64,000 bases of DNA from Myotis daubentonii (GCF_963259705.1 NC_081847.1:70825754-70889753); one strand, 5' to 3'; numbered from the stretch's first letter, positions 10,352 through 28,176 are shown. Notes: generated by a model not told the origin, from the letters alone. Program-made: numbers and translations.

Positions 10352-13300
10352 TGCCAGGAACGGGGAGGGGCTCCCTGAGATGGCCTGGAGACCACCCAGC
10401 CCCGACCTGGGACCCCAGGCCCAGGGGCATCTTGAACAGAGGAGGACGGGGTTCTCCCCCACGGTGGGGAAGCAGAACAGGGAGACCTACCCCCCTTGGA
10501 CCCTCCTCACCCTTCTTTGCCTCCTATCCCCTGAGACCTTTCCTTTCCCAGTGGGATTGGCTGCACTTTTGACTTGGCCGGTTCTTGACCTGGTGGATGT
10601 GGCTGCAATCCGAAGAAGGGAAGACTGAGGTGGCAGAGCAAACCACTCTCCTGCCCCAGACACTATCTGACTGCTCCCCTCTTTGCGTCCTCGGAAGCTC
10701 GCTCCCCGGAGCCAAGTCCAGAACCCAGCAGCCATCTCCATGGTGCCAACTACCAGCAAGTGTCTTTCCTGCGGCACCGGGTTCAGGCAGCTACACCTGC
10801 CCCAAAGCTGATGGGGCAGCTTTGCAAGGATCCGGAGCCAGCTCCGAGGGGCCCTGAGCCCCCCGCTGAAAGAGGAGCTCCGGTCTCCCTCCGCCTGCCC
10901 GTGGAAGAAGCTTTGCCGCAGCCTGTCCAAGTCCATCTGTCTGTCCCCTCCTGCCCGCCTCTCTTCCAGTGGAATTGGGGTCCAGCAGGGACCAAAGGAA
11001 AGGAGGAGGTGCCCAGGGCCTGGCACAGACCCCCGGGGTGCCTTGCTCTGTGCGATTGAAACAAGTTGCTGTGGAGACTGTGGGACTGGAAGGAACTTTG
11101 TCATCTGGGTTTTGGGGGAGGAGCTGTGGGACCTTCATTTCTCAGAACCCCACGCCCAGAGGGCTCACAGTCTCTGCATTTTGGGGTGTTGGATTGGAGA
11201 GGGAATCTAAGGAAAGCTGGGGTTGGGATTGGTGGTGCCAAGGTGAGGGTCTCCCAAATAGGAGGATCCCTTCTTGTTGGATGAGGTCAAAAGTCACCCT
11301 GCCTGTCCCTTTGCCTCCAGGCGAGGGGCCTGGAGAGGCCACAGATCTCCCCTATTTTAGTCCTTTTAAACCATGTGTACTAAGGGCAGCACCCACTGCC
11401 CTGGCCTCAATTACCTTGGCTCAAGGAGAGAAAGAGAGGAGGTATGAGTCAAAGAACCGTGAGATTCCTTCTCCAGCAGGGCCTGGGTAGCTGCCTTCCT
11501 GGCCCAGCCCTCCCCGGGGCCCACGGAAGCCCTTTTGCATGCTGGGGAGGACTCAGGCTGGCCCCTCTTTATAGAAGCACATTTCTGCCACCTCCCCTGG
11601 GAGGCACCCAGCAGTCCACCACCCCTCATTACCCAGTCCCTGCTGTGTAGGGCGTAGTCCAGGTTAGCTGGGTAGTTAGTGTTCTAAGCCCCGGGCCTGT
11701 CCTTAGCTCGCACGTAGTTTTCACAGAGTCCCAGGGTGGAGTGGAGAGGAGACACAAGAACATTCCAGGAGACCACGGTCTCCTTGCTGACCTGGGCTGT
11801 GGCTCAGGAGGCCAGCCCTCCTCCTCCCCCTGCCTTGCCCTCCCCCTGTAGGATTGTAGCTGGAGCTGCCCACTATACTCAGATGTTCGGATTTATTATC
11901 CTTGGTACTGATTTTATTTATGAAGCATTCCTGAGGATGTGGGCCTTGGTGGAGGGGGCCTGGATGCTATTAGAAGGGGTGTTTTTCCTCTGAGGACACC
12001 CGGCTGTGTCCAGTCCCACCTTATCCCTGGTTCCACTATAGGCTGCTGACCAGGTGATTCTTTCACCTGGAATTCCTTAGCCCCGCCTCCACCCCCACCT
12101 CTACTCACCCGCCGCCCCCCAGGCCTGTTTGAGCACTGGGCATCCTTTAAAGTCTGGTTGAGTTCAGTTGCCTCCATGGAGCCTCTCACACTGCAGTAGG
12201 AAAGGGTGATGAAAAGGCCCCTGAGGCCTTCAGAGCTCCCGGGGTTTGTGGGGGTGGAGCCCCAAGACTTGGTCAGGAGGCAGCTGGGCTCTGGATGGAC
12301 TCGCATCTGAGGCCCAGAATCGCCCCTCACTGTTTGTTTGTTTTAACCAGTGTGATTTCTCTGGTGTTCGTTTATTACTCGGCATTTGGAATATTTTGAG
12401 CCAGGAGAGCGCCTTCTCTCTCTGCAGCTGTCACCGCTCTGGTTGTACAGGGGTCGTTTTCAAAGACGGGGCAGCGCCTGCTGTCCCAGCCAGAGGGAGA
12501 GGAGGCTCGGTGCTCCCCAGCCTGAGCCCCCCCTCTGATGTCTGCACAGCATTCAGAAAGAGGAGAGCGCTCCAAAGCAATAACAACATCCTGGGGGTGG
12601 TCCCCAAGGGCCCCCTCGCTGGTTTTCTTGTTTGTTCTGTGAAATCTCAGCTCACCTCCTGGAGGGGTGGGTGGGTGGGGGCTGGAGCCCCTTTTCTTGG
12701 TATTATCGTTGTGAGCACATTCCCCCTTCCAAGGGGCTCTGACCCCCCATTTAGCGTGGGAACCACCATGTCCTCACCCAGGGATAGGGGCTTGGGGAGG
12801 GGGTGACTATGCTCATTATTAGCTTTGGGAACCTTCAAGGTCATCCTGTCCCCACTGCTGTCAGATCCTTTGCAGCTCAAACGCCCCCATTTGGACAGGA
12901 TCAGAGAGGGCAGAGTTGGGGCAAATCGGGTAGGGAGGGGCTGGGTCTCTAGGGGAACCGAGTTTATTTTTCAATCTCTGGTCCAAAGGTCACATGCAGA
13001 GGTAGCGTGGGGGTTAGTCTTCTCCAGAATCTGCTTTTCATACTAAAGGGAAAGGGGCTTTGGGACCATTAGTAAAGTCATTTCCATTTTACAGACTAGG
13101 AGAGAGGCCAGTGCAGGAATCACACCTGGGGTCACCTGTAAGTTCAGTGGGCCTCCTCCTACCTGAGGCTGCACTGGAGCCGGGGCAGGACGACTCCTCA
13201 GTAAATCAGAGCAGGTTTCCATTGTGCTTCCTTCCTTCACGGGACAGGAGACCATTGCTCCAGGGCATGTCTGCTAAGGAAAGTAGTTGTGGCCTTTAAG

Positions 13301-14450
13301 TCCTGGTTCATCCACTGCTGCTTGGTTCCATCTCTCCGGGCCAGGAATTTTTCTGGGCCTGGGTTTGGGGAAGAGGGTTTGCCATAGAGATCTAGCTCTC
13401 CTGGGGGTCTGGCCCAGCTGACAGGATTTGGTCCAGGCCTTGGTGACTGGGTGGGGGCTCCCGCTGAGGGGCCATAACCCTCTAGGACCAACTCGAGGGA
13501 GGTAAGAAGCTCACTTCCTGTGGGGGCTGCGTGGGTGTGAGGCTGCTCGGGTACACCTCATCTCGAGATCCTCACACCTTCAGATGTAATACCTGATCTT
13601 CCTGTTGTTTTTGTTTTCAAAGTGCTTTTACCCTCACAGGATCCCCTGGGCAGTAGGTGGGGGTCCCTTATCAGCCCCATTTTAAAGAGGGGGAAGCTGA
13701 GGCCCTGGGAGGGGAAGGCGCCTGCTAGGGTCCCACTGTGTGTTAGTGGCTGAGCACAGCCTGGAGCTCAGTCCCCCCAACAGCTCAGAGCCTTTCTTCT
13801 GTGCCGGTAAGCACAGCAGTTTCGGGGGTGGCTATGCGCTTTACAAGCTGATTCACCATCCAGGTCCTTAAACCAGGAGCTCCCGGGCACACTTCGGTGT
13901 TCGGAACAGCACGTAGCCCCCTTCCCCTTGGAGCACAGCTGTTGCGTCAGGCAAGGCCACCTGTGTTTATTTATTGAGCAGCAGCGTTGTGCCAGGGCCA
14001 GGGGACCGAGCCATCCCCGTTTCCCTGTGGGGACCCCCACAGCCCTCAGGGAGGGCCCCGTGTCTGTGTGGCAGCACCTCAGTGATGGGAAGCTTTCATG
14101 TCCATGAGCTCATCTGACTCACAAACCCCGTAGGGAGGCTGGCCGTGCCCATTTTACTCATGGCTTCTGTGAGAGCAAAGTGGAGACTCGAACCCAGGGC
14201 CTCAGACATCAGCTCTGGAGCCCTTTCACTCTTCAACTGCCTCCTGAGGGGGTGGCAGGAAGGCAGGACCCGGTTCCTCAGGCTGAGGCCTCCGTCCACC
14301 AACCTTCCCTTCATTCCCTCTCCAGGAGCGGGAGCGCTCCGGCCTTTGGGGAGGGAGGGTTGCCGGCCCCTGGGTTGGAGTGGGTCACGTTGCATTGTGT
14401 TCATGACCATGTAGCTCATGTTGACAATTAAAGTTTTTGGCTTTTCTAAC
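10352..14450 (+). other. RIMS4: RIMS4 3' untranslated region (inferred)
   Basis: No splice acceptor or coding exon follows the RIMS4 stop codon. Scanning downstream, the first well-formed poly(A) site is ATTAAA at 14427-14432, followed by T/GT-rich sequence including tgctttgtgttg. That gives a 3' UTR of about 4.1 kb. Young Ves, Helitron and hAT elements are absent across this block, as is usual for a long functional UTR, while flanking introns carry several. The extent is inference; no transcript evidence is available here. Confidence 0.55.
14427..14432 (+). terminator. RIMS4: Likely RIMS4 polyadenylation signal ATTAAA
   Basis: The common variant hexamer ATTAAA is followed within 40 bases by a GT/T-rich downstream element. 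It lies about 0.8 kb before the end of the convergent KCNK15 transcript. Confidence 0.55.
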
Positions 14451-15204
14451 TTGTCTTGCTCTGCTTTGTGTTGAGGCCGTTCTATCTGGGAAGCTACGGG
14501 CAGCTGTTTTAAGGAGCTGAGTCTGCAGGATGTCAGCATGTCCCACCATGGCCTTTTGTGATGCCCCCTTGGTCCTGTCCCGGGGCCCCTTCCAGGGATG
14601 CATAGGAGGGAGCAGGATTCTAGGTGAACCGTCATTTTACAGATGAGATTTAACAGAGGACCAGATAGGGGACGGGATTTACCAATGTCACATTGCGTGC
14701 AGGTGACTAGCAGGACCCAGATCTCACAACTCCCAGACGAGTTTGTCCCACAGCAGTCAATCACGTCCAGGTGGCCTCAGTGACACGGTGGGTGTCAGCA
14801 AGGCCCCCTTCTCCCGAAGTGGCGCTGGCCCAGGACCAAGAGCATCAGCTGCGTGGGGAGAGTGCGCTGCAGTCCCACCTGGGCCAGTTCCTCTCTATGT
14901 GCTGAGCAAGAGGGTGAGACCGTTTAAACAGGGCAGCGATTTGCCCGCTGGTCCACACTGGGCAGCAGATGGGGCCTTCCTATCAGTCCACATCCTCCCT
15001 GGCTTCTCATGGTGTGAGCAGCTGGCCTCACGGGGAGGATGCCAGTCACGAAAACCGTGCATTTTCCCTGCAGCACAAAAACCTGCCTCTTCCGCAGCAG
15101 GACAGCCACCTGTGTCCACTCCAGAGGGCCAGATAGTGTGGCCACGCCTTCCTAAAACAATTTGGACTGTAGGGATTTGCACTTCCTGGGTGACTTTAGA
15201 ATCG
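14451..15204. other. Intergenic spacer between convergent RIMS4 and KCNK15 3' ends
   Basis: The spacer holds an antisense MIR-like stretch around 14630-14730 (ttttacagatgagatt..., then a gtcacattgcgtgcaggtga-like part). Otherwise I see no gene, no young transposon and no conserved ORF. Confidence 0.5.
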
Positions 15205-15399
15205 TAACTGTGCTTATGACACGACTTTAATATATTTTTGGAGGTGAGAGAGGGGCTAGTAGCCACAGAAGGGAATGCGAACCTGCTTGTGGCAGAAGAT
15301 GGCATTGCAGCCGAGGCCCCTCACCCCTCTCCAGGCTCTGGGGAGAGTGGGGCACCGACAGGTTAACCCAAACCCTTGACCCCAACGGGGGTAGGGTTG
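15205..15399 (-). other. KCNK15: KCNK15 3' UTR with ATTAAA signal at 15226-15231
   Basis: On the minus strand the first poly(A)-like hexamer after the stop is ATTAAA (15231-15226), giving a short 3' UTR of about 190 nt. The exact cleavage point cannot be read from sequence alone. Confidence 0.45.
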
Positions 15400-20921
<5,522 letters not shown>

Positions 20922-20939
20922 TTAGGAAGTGAAGCTGGA

Positions 20940-21035
20940 GCCAGGAGAACAGGGCGCTGGGCGGGGTGGGGGAGTGGGGGGTGGGGGGAGACTGAGGGGG
21001 GAGGGAGGAAAGGGTTGGGGGGGGGGAGCAGAAGG
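20940..21035 (+). repeat. G-rich low-complexity tract
   Basis: Many runs of four to ten G on the plus strand (gtgggggagtggggggtggg and onward), separated by short spacers. About 0.5 kb upstream of the KCNK15 start. Confidence 0.85.
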
Positions 21036-21146
21036 AAAACAGAAAGGCAACTTCACACAGGCCCTTCTATGGATTTATTCTTCAGTATAATTGGAAAAGC
21101 TATAAACAGGAAAACAAATACACCAACGATCTGATTGACATTTTTT

Positions 21147-21337
21147 AAAAATATATTGATTTTTTACAGAGAGGAAAGGAGAAGGATAGAGAGTTAGAAA
21201 CATTGATCAGCTGCCTCCTGCACACCCCCTACTGGGGATGTGCCTGCAACCCAGGTACATGCCCTTGACCGGAATCGAACCTGAGACCTTTCAGTCCACA
21301 GGCTGATGCTCTATCCACTGAGCCAAACCGGTTACAG
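21147..21337 (-). repeat. Ves SINE, minus strand
   Basis: Reverse-complement Ves: gaatcgaacctgagaccttt, then ctctatccactgagccaaac. Flanked by ctgattgacattttt at 21131-21145 and 21338-21352. Confidence 0.93.
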
Positions 21338-22705
21338 CTGATTGACATTTTTAAAAAGAGCTTTCCTGGCTGTCCTGTGGGAAAGGGAAGATGGCTGAGT
21401 GGAGGGAGGCCAGTAGTCCTCCACTCTTGTAGTCCAAATGTGTGCTGGGGGTGGCCTGGACTCGGGGCACAGCACTGGAGATGGAGAAGCTGATGGACCT
21501 GAGATTTGTTAGGGAGGTGGAGCTGGGTACACATTTCCCAGCCTCACTGGCACTTAGAAGCGGTAGCCAATGGGATGTGGGCAGAAGTGGCCTGTGCCAC
21601 TTGCAGGCCTGGCCCATAAAACCCCCTCACATGCCATGCGTCACTTCTCTGTCCCACCTGCAGGCTGAATGCAGTCTTCAGAAGAGGACAGAGCCACGGG
21701 GTGGAAGGAGCCTGGGTGCCTGAATGACATTTTGCAAAGCCATCTCCCATGGTGGACCCCTGTTTTGAACTTCTGTTGTATTAAGCTCCAGTGTTATGGG
21801 GTCGGTCTGTTACTGCAGCCAGTGTTACCCTAATGAACGGAGCAACAGGACCTGCGGATAGCTTGGGTGTGGAGGGCAAAGGGGGACTCAAAGATAACCC
21901 CTGGGTCTTTGACCTGAACAGCTGGGTGCTTGGGAAGCCTTCCATGGACTTCACTCACTCTCCAAGAAATCCACTCCGGGCCCCAGCACCAAGATGACAC
22001 TCATTTCAGAGTATGGCTGGGTCTTCGTGGAGATTCTGGGCAGAGCACCAGGCAGCCTCTCCAGCTGTCCGGAGCTCCTGCATCCCTGGCCTCGGCTGCA
22101 GCCTTGGCATGTATCACCTGCTTCCCATCACTGCTCCAGCCTGTCTCTCCAAAGCCCCTCTGCACTGAATTTTCAGCCCCTTGCACAGTCCTGCTCTGCT
22201 TGGAATTGTCCTCTCCCCATCCACTCAACAGCCAGCCTTTACTGAATGCCTGCCCGGGGCCAGACACAGATGGAAGCACTTTACAAGGATTAATGCCCTT
22301 AATTATCACAGTCTGTTGTGCTGTAGGTGCAGCCGGCTCACGCCCTATTCATCCTCCTGCTCTCAGTTTACTTGAACATCTCCCTTCCTAACTCCTCCCA
22401 GCAGCCTCTGCCTCCTGCCATCTTGTATCCCTCACACTGCATTGTGATTCTTGCGTCCCAAGCTTATGTTCCCTCTGAAGACAGGTATCCTGGTCACCTC
22501 TGTGTCCCCAGCACCCGGATCTGGCACAGAAAACACACCAGTGGCCTGTGGAAAAAGGAGCAGTCACAGCATGTGTTTGTAGAGGCTGAGTGTGGACCGT
22601 ACACCTCGACTGCCTGGCTTCATAGCCCACTTCTGTTCACCAGCTGTTTGAAATTAATGCCTCAGTTTTTCCACCAGTAAAATGGGGTTTAAAAAGTTCC
22701 TATCT

Positions 22706-23215
22706 CATTAGGTGCTATAGTCAGCAGAATATTGGCCTCCCAGAGATGCTCATGTCCATCCTTGGTACCTGTGAATATATTAGGTTACATCGCAAAGGGA
22801 ATTCAGGTTGCAGATGGAATTAAGGCTGCTAAACAGCTGATCTTGAGCTGGGAGATGATCCTAGATTAGCTGTGTGGACCCGATGTAATAGCAAGTGTCC
22901 TTATGACTGGAAGATGGAGGCAGAAGTGGGAGAACCAGAGAGATGCAAGTTGAGAAGGACTCTGCCTGACGATGCTGGTTCTGAAGACTGAGGGAGGGTC
23001 CACAAGCCAAGGAGAATAGGCAACTTCTAGAATCTGGAAAAGGCAAGAAAATGGACCCCTCCCTAGAGCCTCCAGAACGGACTGCAGTCCTAGTCGATTT
23101 TAGCCCAATCCCACCTGTGTAGACCTCCACCCTACAGGACGGGGAGATAATACATTAGTGTTGGTTAGGCTGCTAAGTTTGTGATAATTTGTCACAGCAG
23201 CAACAGGGAACTACA
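22706..23215 (+). repeat. ERVL-MaLR (MLT1-like) solo LTR
   Basis: Pattern typical of mammalian MaLR LTRs: tcagcagaatattggcctcc, tacctgtgaatatattaggt, gatcttgagctgggagatga, ttctagaatctggaaaaggc, gtgataatttgtcacagcag. Family name is from memory. Confidence 0.6.
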
Positions 23216-23734
23216 GTGGTTGTGAGGATGAAATGAGCCAGTAGATGTGATGCTCTGAGAGCAGTGTCCAACCCTGAAGACCTGTCTAGAAGTGTTAGCC
23301 ACTATTACCGATATCACAACTGAGCAATGGCCTGGGCCCATAGAGACATGGCACCCAGAGCCTGCCCCTACTTTGTTCTCCAGCAGAATTAGGGCCTAGT
23401 ACCTGCGGGGGCGGAGGAGGGAGCCTTGCACCCCATTACTCCCTGGAAGCTGGACTACAGCCCAGTGGCCTAGAAGCGGGGTGCTGGCACTGCTACCTCA
23501 GCCTTATTTTTAGCAATGGCATCAGCAAGTTTGATTTTCTGATTCCCTTCCAGACTTCAGAGGAGCAGAAACCCAGGCTACAGTCCCAGACCGGGGTGGG
23601 TGGGGCACCAGGGACCTACAGCCCAAGAAGGGCCTGAGCAGAGCTTGTTGGGACCGTGTGGGGGTGGGGAAGGCTTGTTTTTAGGATCAGGCTTACACCG
23701 AGGATAGTTATTGAGGTCCCGGTCATGAACATCG

Positions 23735-23935
23735 CTGGAGGCAATGAGACCTGGATTCGAATTCCAGCTCTTCCACTCTCTAGGTAGGTGTCTGTGGATA
23801 GAACACTTCTGATTTTCTGTGCCTTGGTTTTCCCATCTGAGAAATGGGGTGATAATGATGCCTGCTTCATAGGACCATGTTGAAGATAATATAAGTTTGT
23901 CACATTCCATGTGCCTGGTAGAAAGTAGCCACTTC
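23735..23935 (+). repeat. MIR SINE, sense
   Basis: Matches: gacctggattcgaattccag, ccttggttttcccatctgag, aaatggggtgataatgatgc. Confidence 0.75.
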
Positions 23936-24000
23936 TCCCCACTCTCCAGCCCACTCCTGTTTACAACGGTCTGACTACAGATGTCAAGAATTCATTTCCA

Positions 24001-24193
24001 GCCCTGGCTGGTTCAGCCCAGTAGCCTGAAGGATCCCGGGTTAGATTCCAGTCAAGGGCATGTACCTCTGTTGCAGGCATGATTCCTGGCCCGGGCTGCA
24101 TGCAGGAAGTAACCAATCAATGTGTCTCTCTCACATCAATGTTTCTTTGTGTCTCTCACCCTCCCTTCCACTCTCTCTCTTTAAAAAAAAAAA
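24001..24193 (+). repeat. Ves SINE
   Basis: Ves head and body (ggctggttcagcccagtagc, gttgcaggcatgattcctgg) with A-tail; flanked by tcatttcca on both sides (23992-24000, 24194-24202). Confidence 0.9.
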
Positions 24194-24269
24194 TCATTTC
24201 CAAAGCAGGGGCATAGCTAAAACTGGTGAGCGCTTGTCCTTGCACGGCACACTCACAGACATGACGATG

Positions 24270-24385
24270 GAGCCCTCACTTCCCAGAGCAGGAAACAGAG
24301 GCACAGAGAAGAGGCCCTGCTTGCCAGGTCCTCAGAGCCGGGCAGTGGCTGAGCCAGGACTTGAACTCGGGGCTGTCTGGCCAAC
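24270..24385 (-). repeat. MIR SINE, antisense
   Basis: cagaggcacagagaagaggc, then gagccaggacttgaactcgg, the reverse-complement MIR pattern. Confidence 0.6.
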
Positions 24386-25109
24386 ACAGTCATGATCCTT
24401 CCAGTACACGGCCCCATCAGGCAAGATGCCGCTGGCTTTATCACCTTCCTGTCGCCTCTCTGGGCCTCACTTTCCTCATCTCTAAGATGGGACTGAGGGG
24501 TGCTGGCTGGTTGTCCCCCCACAATTGTGAGGACCTCGTGACACGCAGCTGAGAGGTGCTTTGTCAGATGTGCCGCTGGGGCGGGGTATTATTGGGGCCA
24601 CGGGGGAGCTGTCTGGGCCCGCCAGGCAGGTGACTCTGCCCCGTGCTTGGCATTTTCCGTGTGGCGGCTCTATTTTAAGCCAGAGGAGGCTGGAGTTTGT
24701 GTACGTGTGTTACTCAGCTTGGAAAACCATCAGCTGTGCAGGCACCAAAAACAGCAACACCCGGAGGCACCCCTGCAGCTCCCCTCCCTCTGCCTCCTCC
24801 CCTCTCCCTCCTTTGGGAACCTGAGAGCCTAGTGATTTTCCTCTGTTGTTCGTGCCGGAGGCACACCCGTGACCTCCCCACGAGGCCTGGGATCGTCTTC
24901 CACAGCTCAAGGTTGTCTGCGTGGAGGCCAAGGAGACGGGTGATCCCAGTCCCCATCAGGGCCCTGGGCACAGAAAGCCCTTTACGTCCCCTGTGAGTCT
25001 CGACACTCTGAGAGCTGTGTGAGCCAGGCCGGCTTTGCGGTCCCCACGCCAGGGGGAGGAAGCGGGCTCGGAGAGAGGGGACTGTCACCTAGGACGGCAC
25101 GCGTAGGGC

Positions 25110-25300
25110 AGTGGCGAGGAAAGGACGTGAGTGTCTGGGTGAGTCAGACGCCAGTTCTGTCTCAGGGAAGTGACTTCACCTCTCTGAGTCTCGGTTTTCT
25201 CATCTGTGACACTGGGGTAAAAATACCCGCCCAGCAGTGTTCCTGCGGGGATTGACTGGACGTGTGGAGGAGTGCTCAGCGCGGGGTAGGTGTCAGCAAA
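25110..25300 (+). repeat. MIR SINE, sense
   Basis: tcacctctctgagtctcggt, tttctcatctgtgacactgg, then gtaaaaatacccg. Confidence 0.7.
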
Positions 25301-25310
25301 TGCTAGTACA

Positions 25311-25346
25311 CCGCCCCCGCCCCCGCCCCCGCCCCCGCCCCCGCCC
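25311..25346. repeat. (CCCCCG)6 hexanucleotide tract
   Basis: Six near-perfect tandem CCCCCG units ending a MIR-like stretch. Confidence 0.95.
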
Positions 25347-25408
25347 AATTAATGTCTTCTTTTATTTGTCCACACTAATTCCCCAAGCTTACCGGACTCT
25401 TTTCCTTT

Positions 25409-25448
25409 TTTAAAACTGATTTTAGAGAAAGGAAGGGAGCAAGGGAAG

Positions 25449-25520
<72 letters not shown>

Positions 25521-25634
25521 ACGAACGATGTGACAAAGACACATCCATCAGCTGCTTCCCACATGCACCCCAACCAGGGATGGAACCTGCCACCTTTTGG
25601 CGCACAGGATTATGCTGCAACCAACCAGGGCTTC
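25409..25634 (-). repeat. Ves SINE, minus strand, with expanded (GA)n
   Basis: ttttagagaaaggaagggag, a (GA)n run at about 25450-25519, then catcagctgcttcccacatg and accagggatggaacctgcca. The (GA)n is the expanded pyrimidine tract of the Ves body. Confidence 0.82.
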
Positions 25635-25748
25635 CTGGATCTGCAGGCATTGATTGTTATAGTTTGAATATAGTTCAGTCATTTTCCCAAAGGCCAGAGG
25701 GAAAATTACAGGGTTCCCCAATAAGGTCTCTCTCCGAAAAGAATGTGT

Positions 25749-25963
25749 TTTTTAAAACAAATTTTGTTATTGACTTCAGAGAGGAAGGGAGAAGGAGAGA
25801 TAGAAACATCAATGATGAGAGAGGATCATTGATCAACTGCCTTTCTGTACACCCCCCACTGGGGGTCAAGCCCACAGCCCAGGCATGTGCCCTGACTGGG
25901 AATCAAATAGTGACCTCCCGGTTCATAGGTCAACGCTCAACCATTGAACCAAGCCGTCTGGGC
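25749..25963 (-). repeat. Ves SINE, minus strand
   Basis: cagagaggaagggagaagga, gatcattgatcaactgcctt, gggaatcaaatagtgacctc, ccattgaaccaagccgtctg. Flanks aagaatgtgtt and aagaatgggtt are near-identical target duplications. Confidence 0.88.
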
Positions 25964-26689
25964 AAGAATGGGTTATTTTGACCTCAGGGGACAATAGGTA
26001 CCAGCTCCTTTGAGATGGCAGCTGTGGTCTTTCGGCAGCCTGAGTATCATTTAGGGCTGTGGCTTGCAAGAAATTAAAAGGTGCCTTGTGCTGACTTAAA
26101 TAATGTTATTGGCAGGATATGGGGTCTCCCAGGATCTTCCAGGCACTGGATGGCAAACCGTAGGGTTTGGGCACCCAGAGAGATGGAACCTTGGTTATCG
26201 CCAGGGAAACACCATAGCCATGCTCGGTACGAGGGGCACCATTGTTTCCAGGATGAGGAGGATATTATTTGGGGGACAAAGGACGACTGTCTGAGGATGA
26301 CCCTGTCTCTGGCTGTTGGGACGAGCCAGGGATGCTCAGAAAATCCCTGATGTGTTTGTGGCCATTTAGTTGGAACCCTGGGAGTTTGTTCTTCCGCCTC
26401 CCGAGGACGGGTGTCGTCGGGTTAATGGAGATAGTGAAGCCTTTACGCTGGTTAATATTTAAAAACCCAAGTGATGTGAGCATGGGGGTGGTTAGTAAAC
26501 CATTCTCCTTACTTTCATGTATGACCTAGCATTTCACCCCCATGTTTTTCCCTGCTGCTCCTTTGGTCTGAGGGGGAGGGAGACGCTGAGGGTTGGAGTG
26601 AATTTGAAGGGCATTTACGGAGGAGTTACTGTGACCCAAGCAGGGAGCTAGGTGTGCAGCAGGCGTCACTTGAGGTAACCCACACGGCA

Positions 26690-26800
26690 CAAGTCACTTT
26701 GAATCCCACTTCACAGAGGAGGACGCCGAGGCTCAAAGGGCTGTGGAGATTGGCTTGAAGTCACTGCCGCCAAGTTCCTGCTCCTAAAGCCACACTCCCT
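26690..26800 (-). repeat. MIR SINE, antisense
   Basis: cacttcacagaggaggacgc, cgaggctcaaagggctgtgg, agccacactccctgacccg. Confidence 0.55.
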
Positions 26801-27227
26801 GACCCGGGGAGCTCAGCGGTGGCCGGCACATGGCAGTCCGTGCTCAGCCACTGCTGGCAGAGCCTGTCCCGTGCTCCAGGCAAATACTGCAGTGGACTCC
26901 AGAGATGTCTGAATATCGTGATTCAGGGGGGTAGGGTTTGCATTTCTGGAGGCGTCACGGCTGCAAAGGGTCAAAACAGAAATAAAAGCGCCTGGGACCT
27001 TGAGAAAGGTATGTGCTAACGTTAGTGTAGCACAGAGCTGGGCTGGCTGATATGGTAGCTACTAGCCATATGTGGCCATTTATATTCAAATTCATTTGAA
27101 TTAAATTAAGTTTTAAAATTCAGGTATCCAGTCACACGAGACACACTTCAGGTGCTCATGTGTTAGTGGCAGCTATAGGACAGCTCCATCGACATGGAAA
27201 GTGCGATTGGACATCGCTGGCATCAAG

Positions 27228-27420
27228 AGTAGACTTAGTCAGATGGCTCAGTTGGTTGGAGCATCGTTTCATACACCAAAAAGGTTGCGAGTTTGATTCC
27301 CGGTCAGGATGCATACCTAGGTTTTGATCCTCAGTCAGGGTGTGTACAAGATGCAATGGTCAATGTTTCTCACATCCATGTGTTCCTCTCTCTCTTAAAA
27401 TCAAACATTTCTTTGGGTAA
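27228..27420 (+). repeat. Ves SINE
   Basis: Ves head agatggctcagttggttgga and gcgagtttgattcccggtca, with Ves body and A-rich end. Confidence 0.82.
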
Positions 27421-27461
27421 TGATTACACACACACACAAAATGAATAAAAAAAAGGAGTGG

Positions 27462-27674
27462 CCTGGCCAGTGTGGCTCAGTGATTGAGCATCTATCTATG
27501 AACCAGGTCACAGTTTGATTCCCAGTCAGGGCACATTTCTGGGTTGTGGGCTCTATCCCCCGTAGGGGCTGTGTAGGGGGTGTGCTGGAGGCAGCTGATT
27601 GATGATTCTCTCTCATCATTGATGTTTCTCTCTTTCCCTCTCTCTTCCTCTCTGAAATCAATAAAAATATGGTA
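27462..27674 (+). repeat. Ves SINE, directly followed by a Helitron
   Basis: ggccagtgtggctcagtgat, tttgattcccagtcagggca, cctctctgaaatcaataaaa. The Helitron begins at its A-rich tail. Confidence 0.9.
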
Positions 27675-27945
27675 TCTATATGAATAAAAGGGTAATTGCT
27701 AATTAGACCAGGAGACCTTCCGGATGTCCTTTCGGACAAAGCCATGGTGGGGGGGCCAAGGCAGAGGCAGTTAGGGGTGATCAGGACGACAGGGGGGCGA
27801 GAAGGCTGGCAGGCAGAGTGGTTAGGGGCAATCAGGCAGGCAGGCAGGTGAGTGGTTAGGAGCCAGCGGTCCCGGATTGTGAGAGGGTGCAGGCTGGGCT
27901 GAGGGACACACCCCCATGCACAAATTTCGTGCACCAGGCCACTAG
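27675..27945 (+). mobile_element. Non-autonomous Helitron (HeliBat type), 271 bp
   Basis: Starts TCTATATGAATAAAAGGG after a host A and ends CTAG before a host T, without target duplication, as Helitrons do. A 3' hairpin TGCAC-aaatttc-GTGCA (about 27917-27933) lies 8-9 bases before CTAG. The ending caccaggccactag is typical of vesper-bat Helitrons. Confidence 0.9.
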
Positions 27946-27958
27946 TATATATATATAT

Positions 27959-28176
27959 TTTTTAAAATATATTTTATTGATTTTTTACAGAGAGGAAGGG
28001 AGAGAGATAGAGAGTTAGAAACATCGATGAGAGAGAAACATCGATCAGCTGCCTCCTGCACATCTCCCACTGGGAATGTGCCCACAACCAAGGTACATGC
28101 CCTTGACCAGAATCGATCCTGGGACCCTTCAGTCCGCAGGCCAACACTCTATCCAGTAAGCCAAACCGGTTTTGGC
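27959..28176 (-). repeat. Ves SINE, minus strand
   Basis: ttgattttttacagagagga, cagctgcctcctgcacatct, gaatcgatcctgggaccctt, ctctatccagtaagccaaac. It lies just beyond the Helitron's 3' end. Confidence 0.9.

Noticed and set aside
14096..14764. 222-codon minus-strand frame
   Set aside because: It runs antisense to the RIMS4 3' UTR and through an antisense MIR; no recognisable domain.
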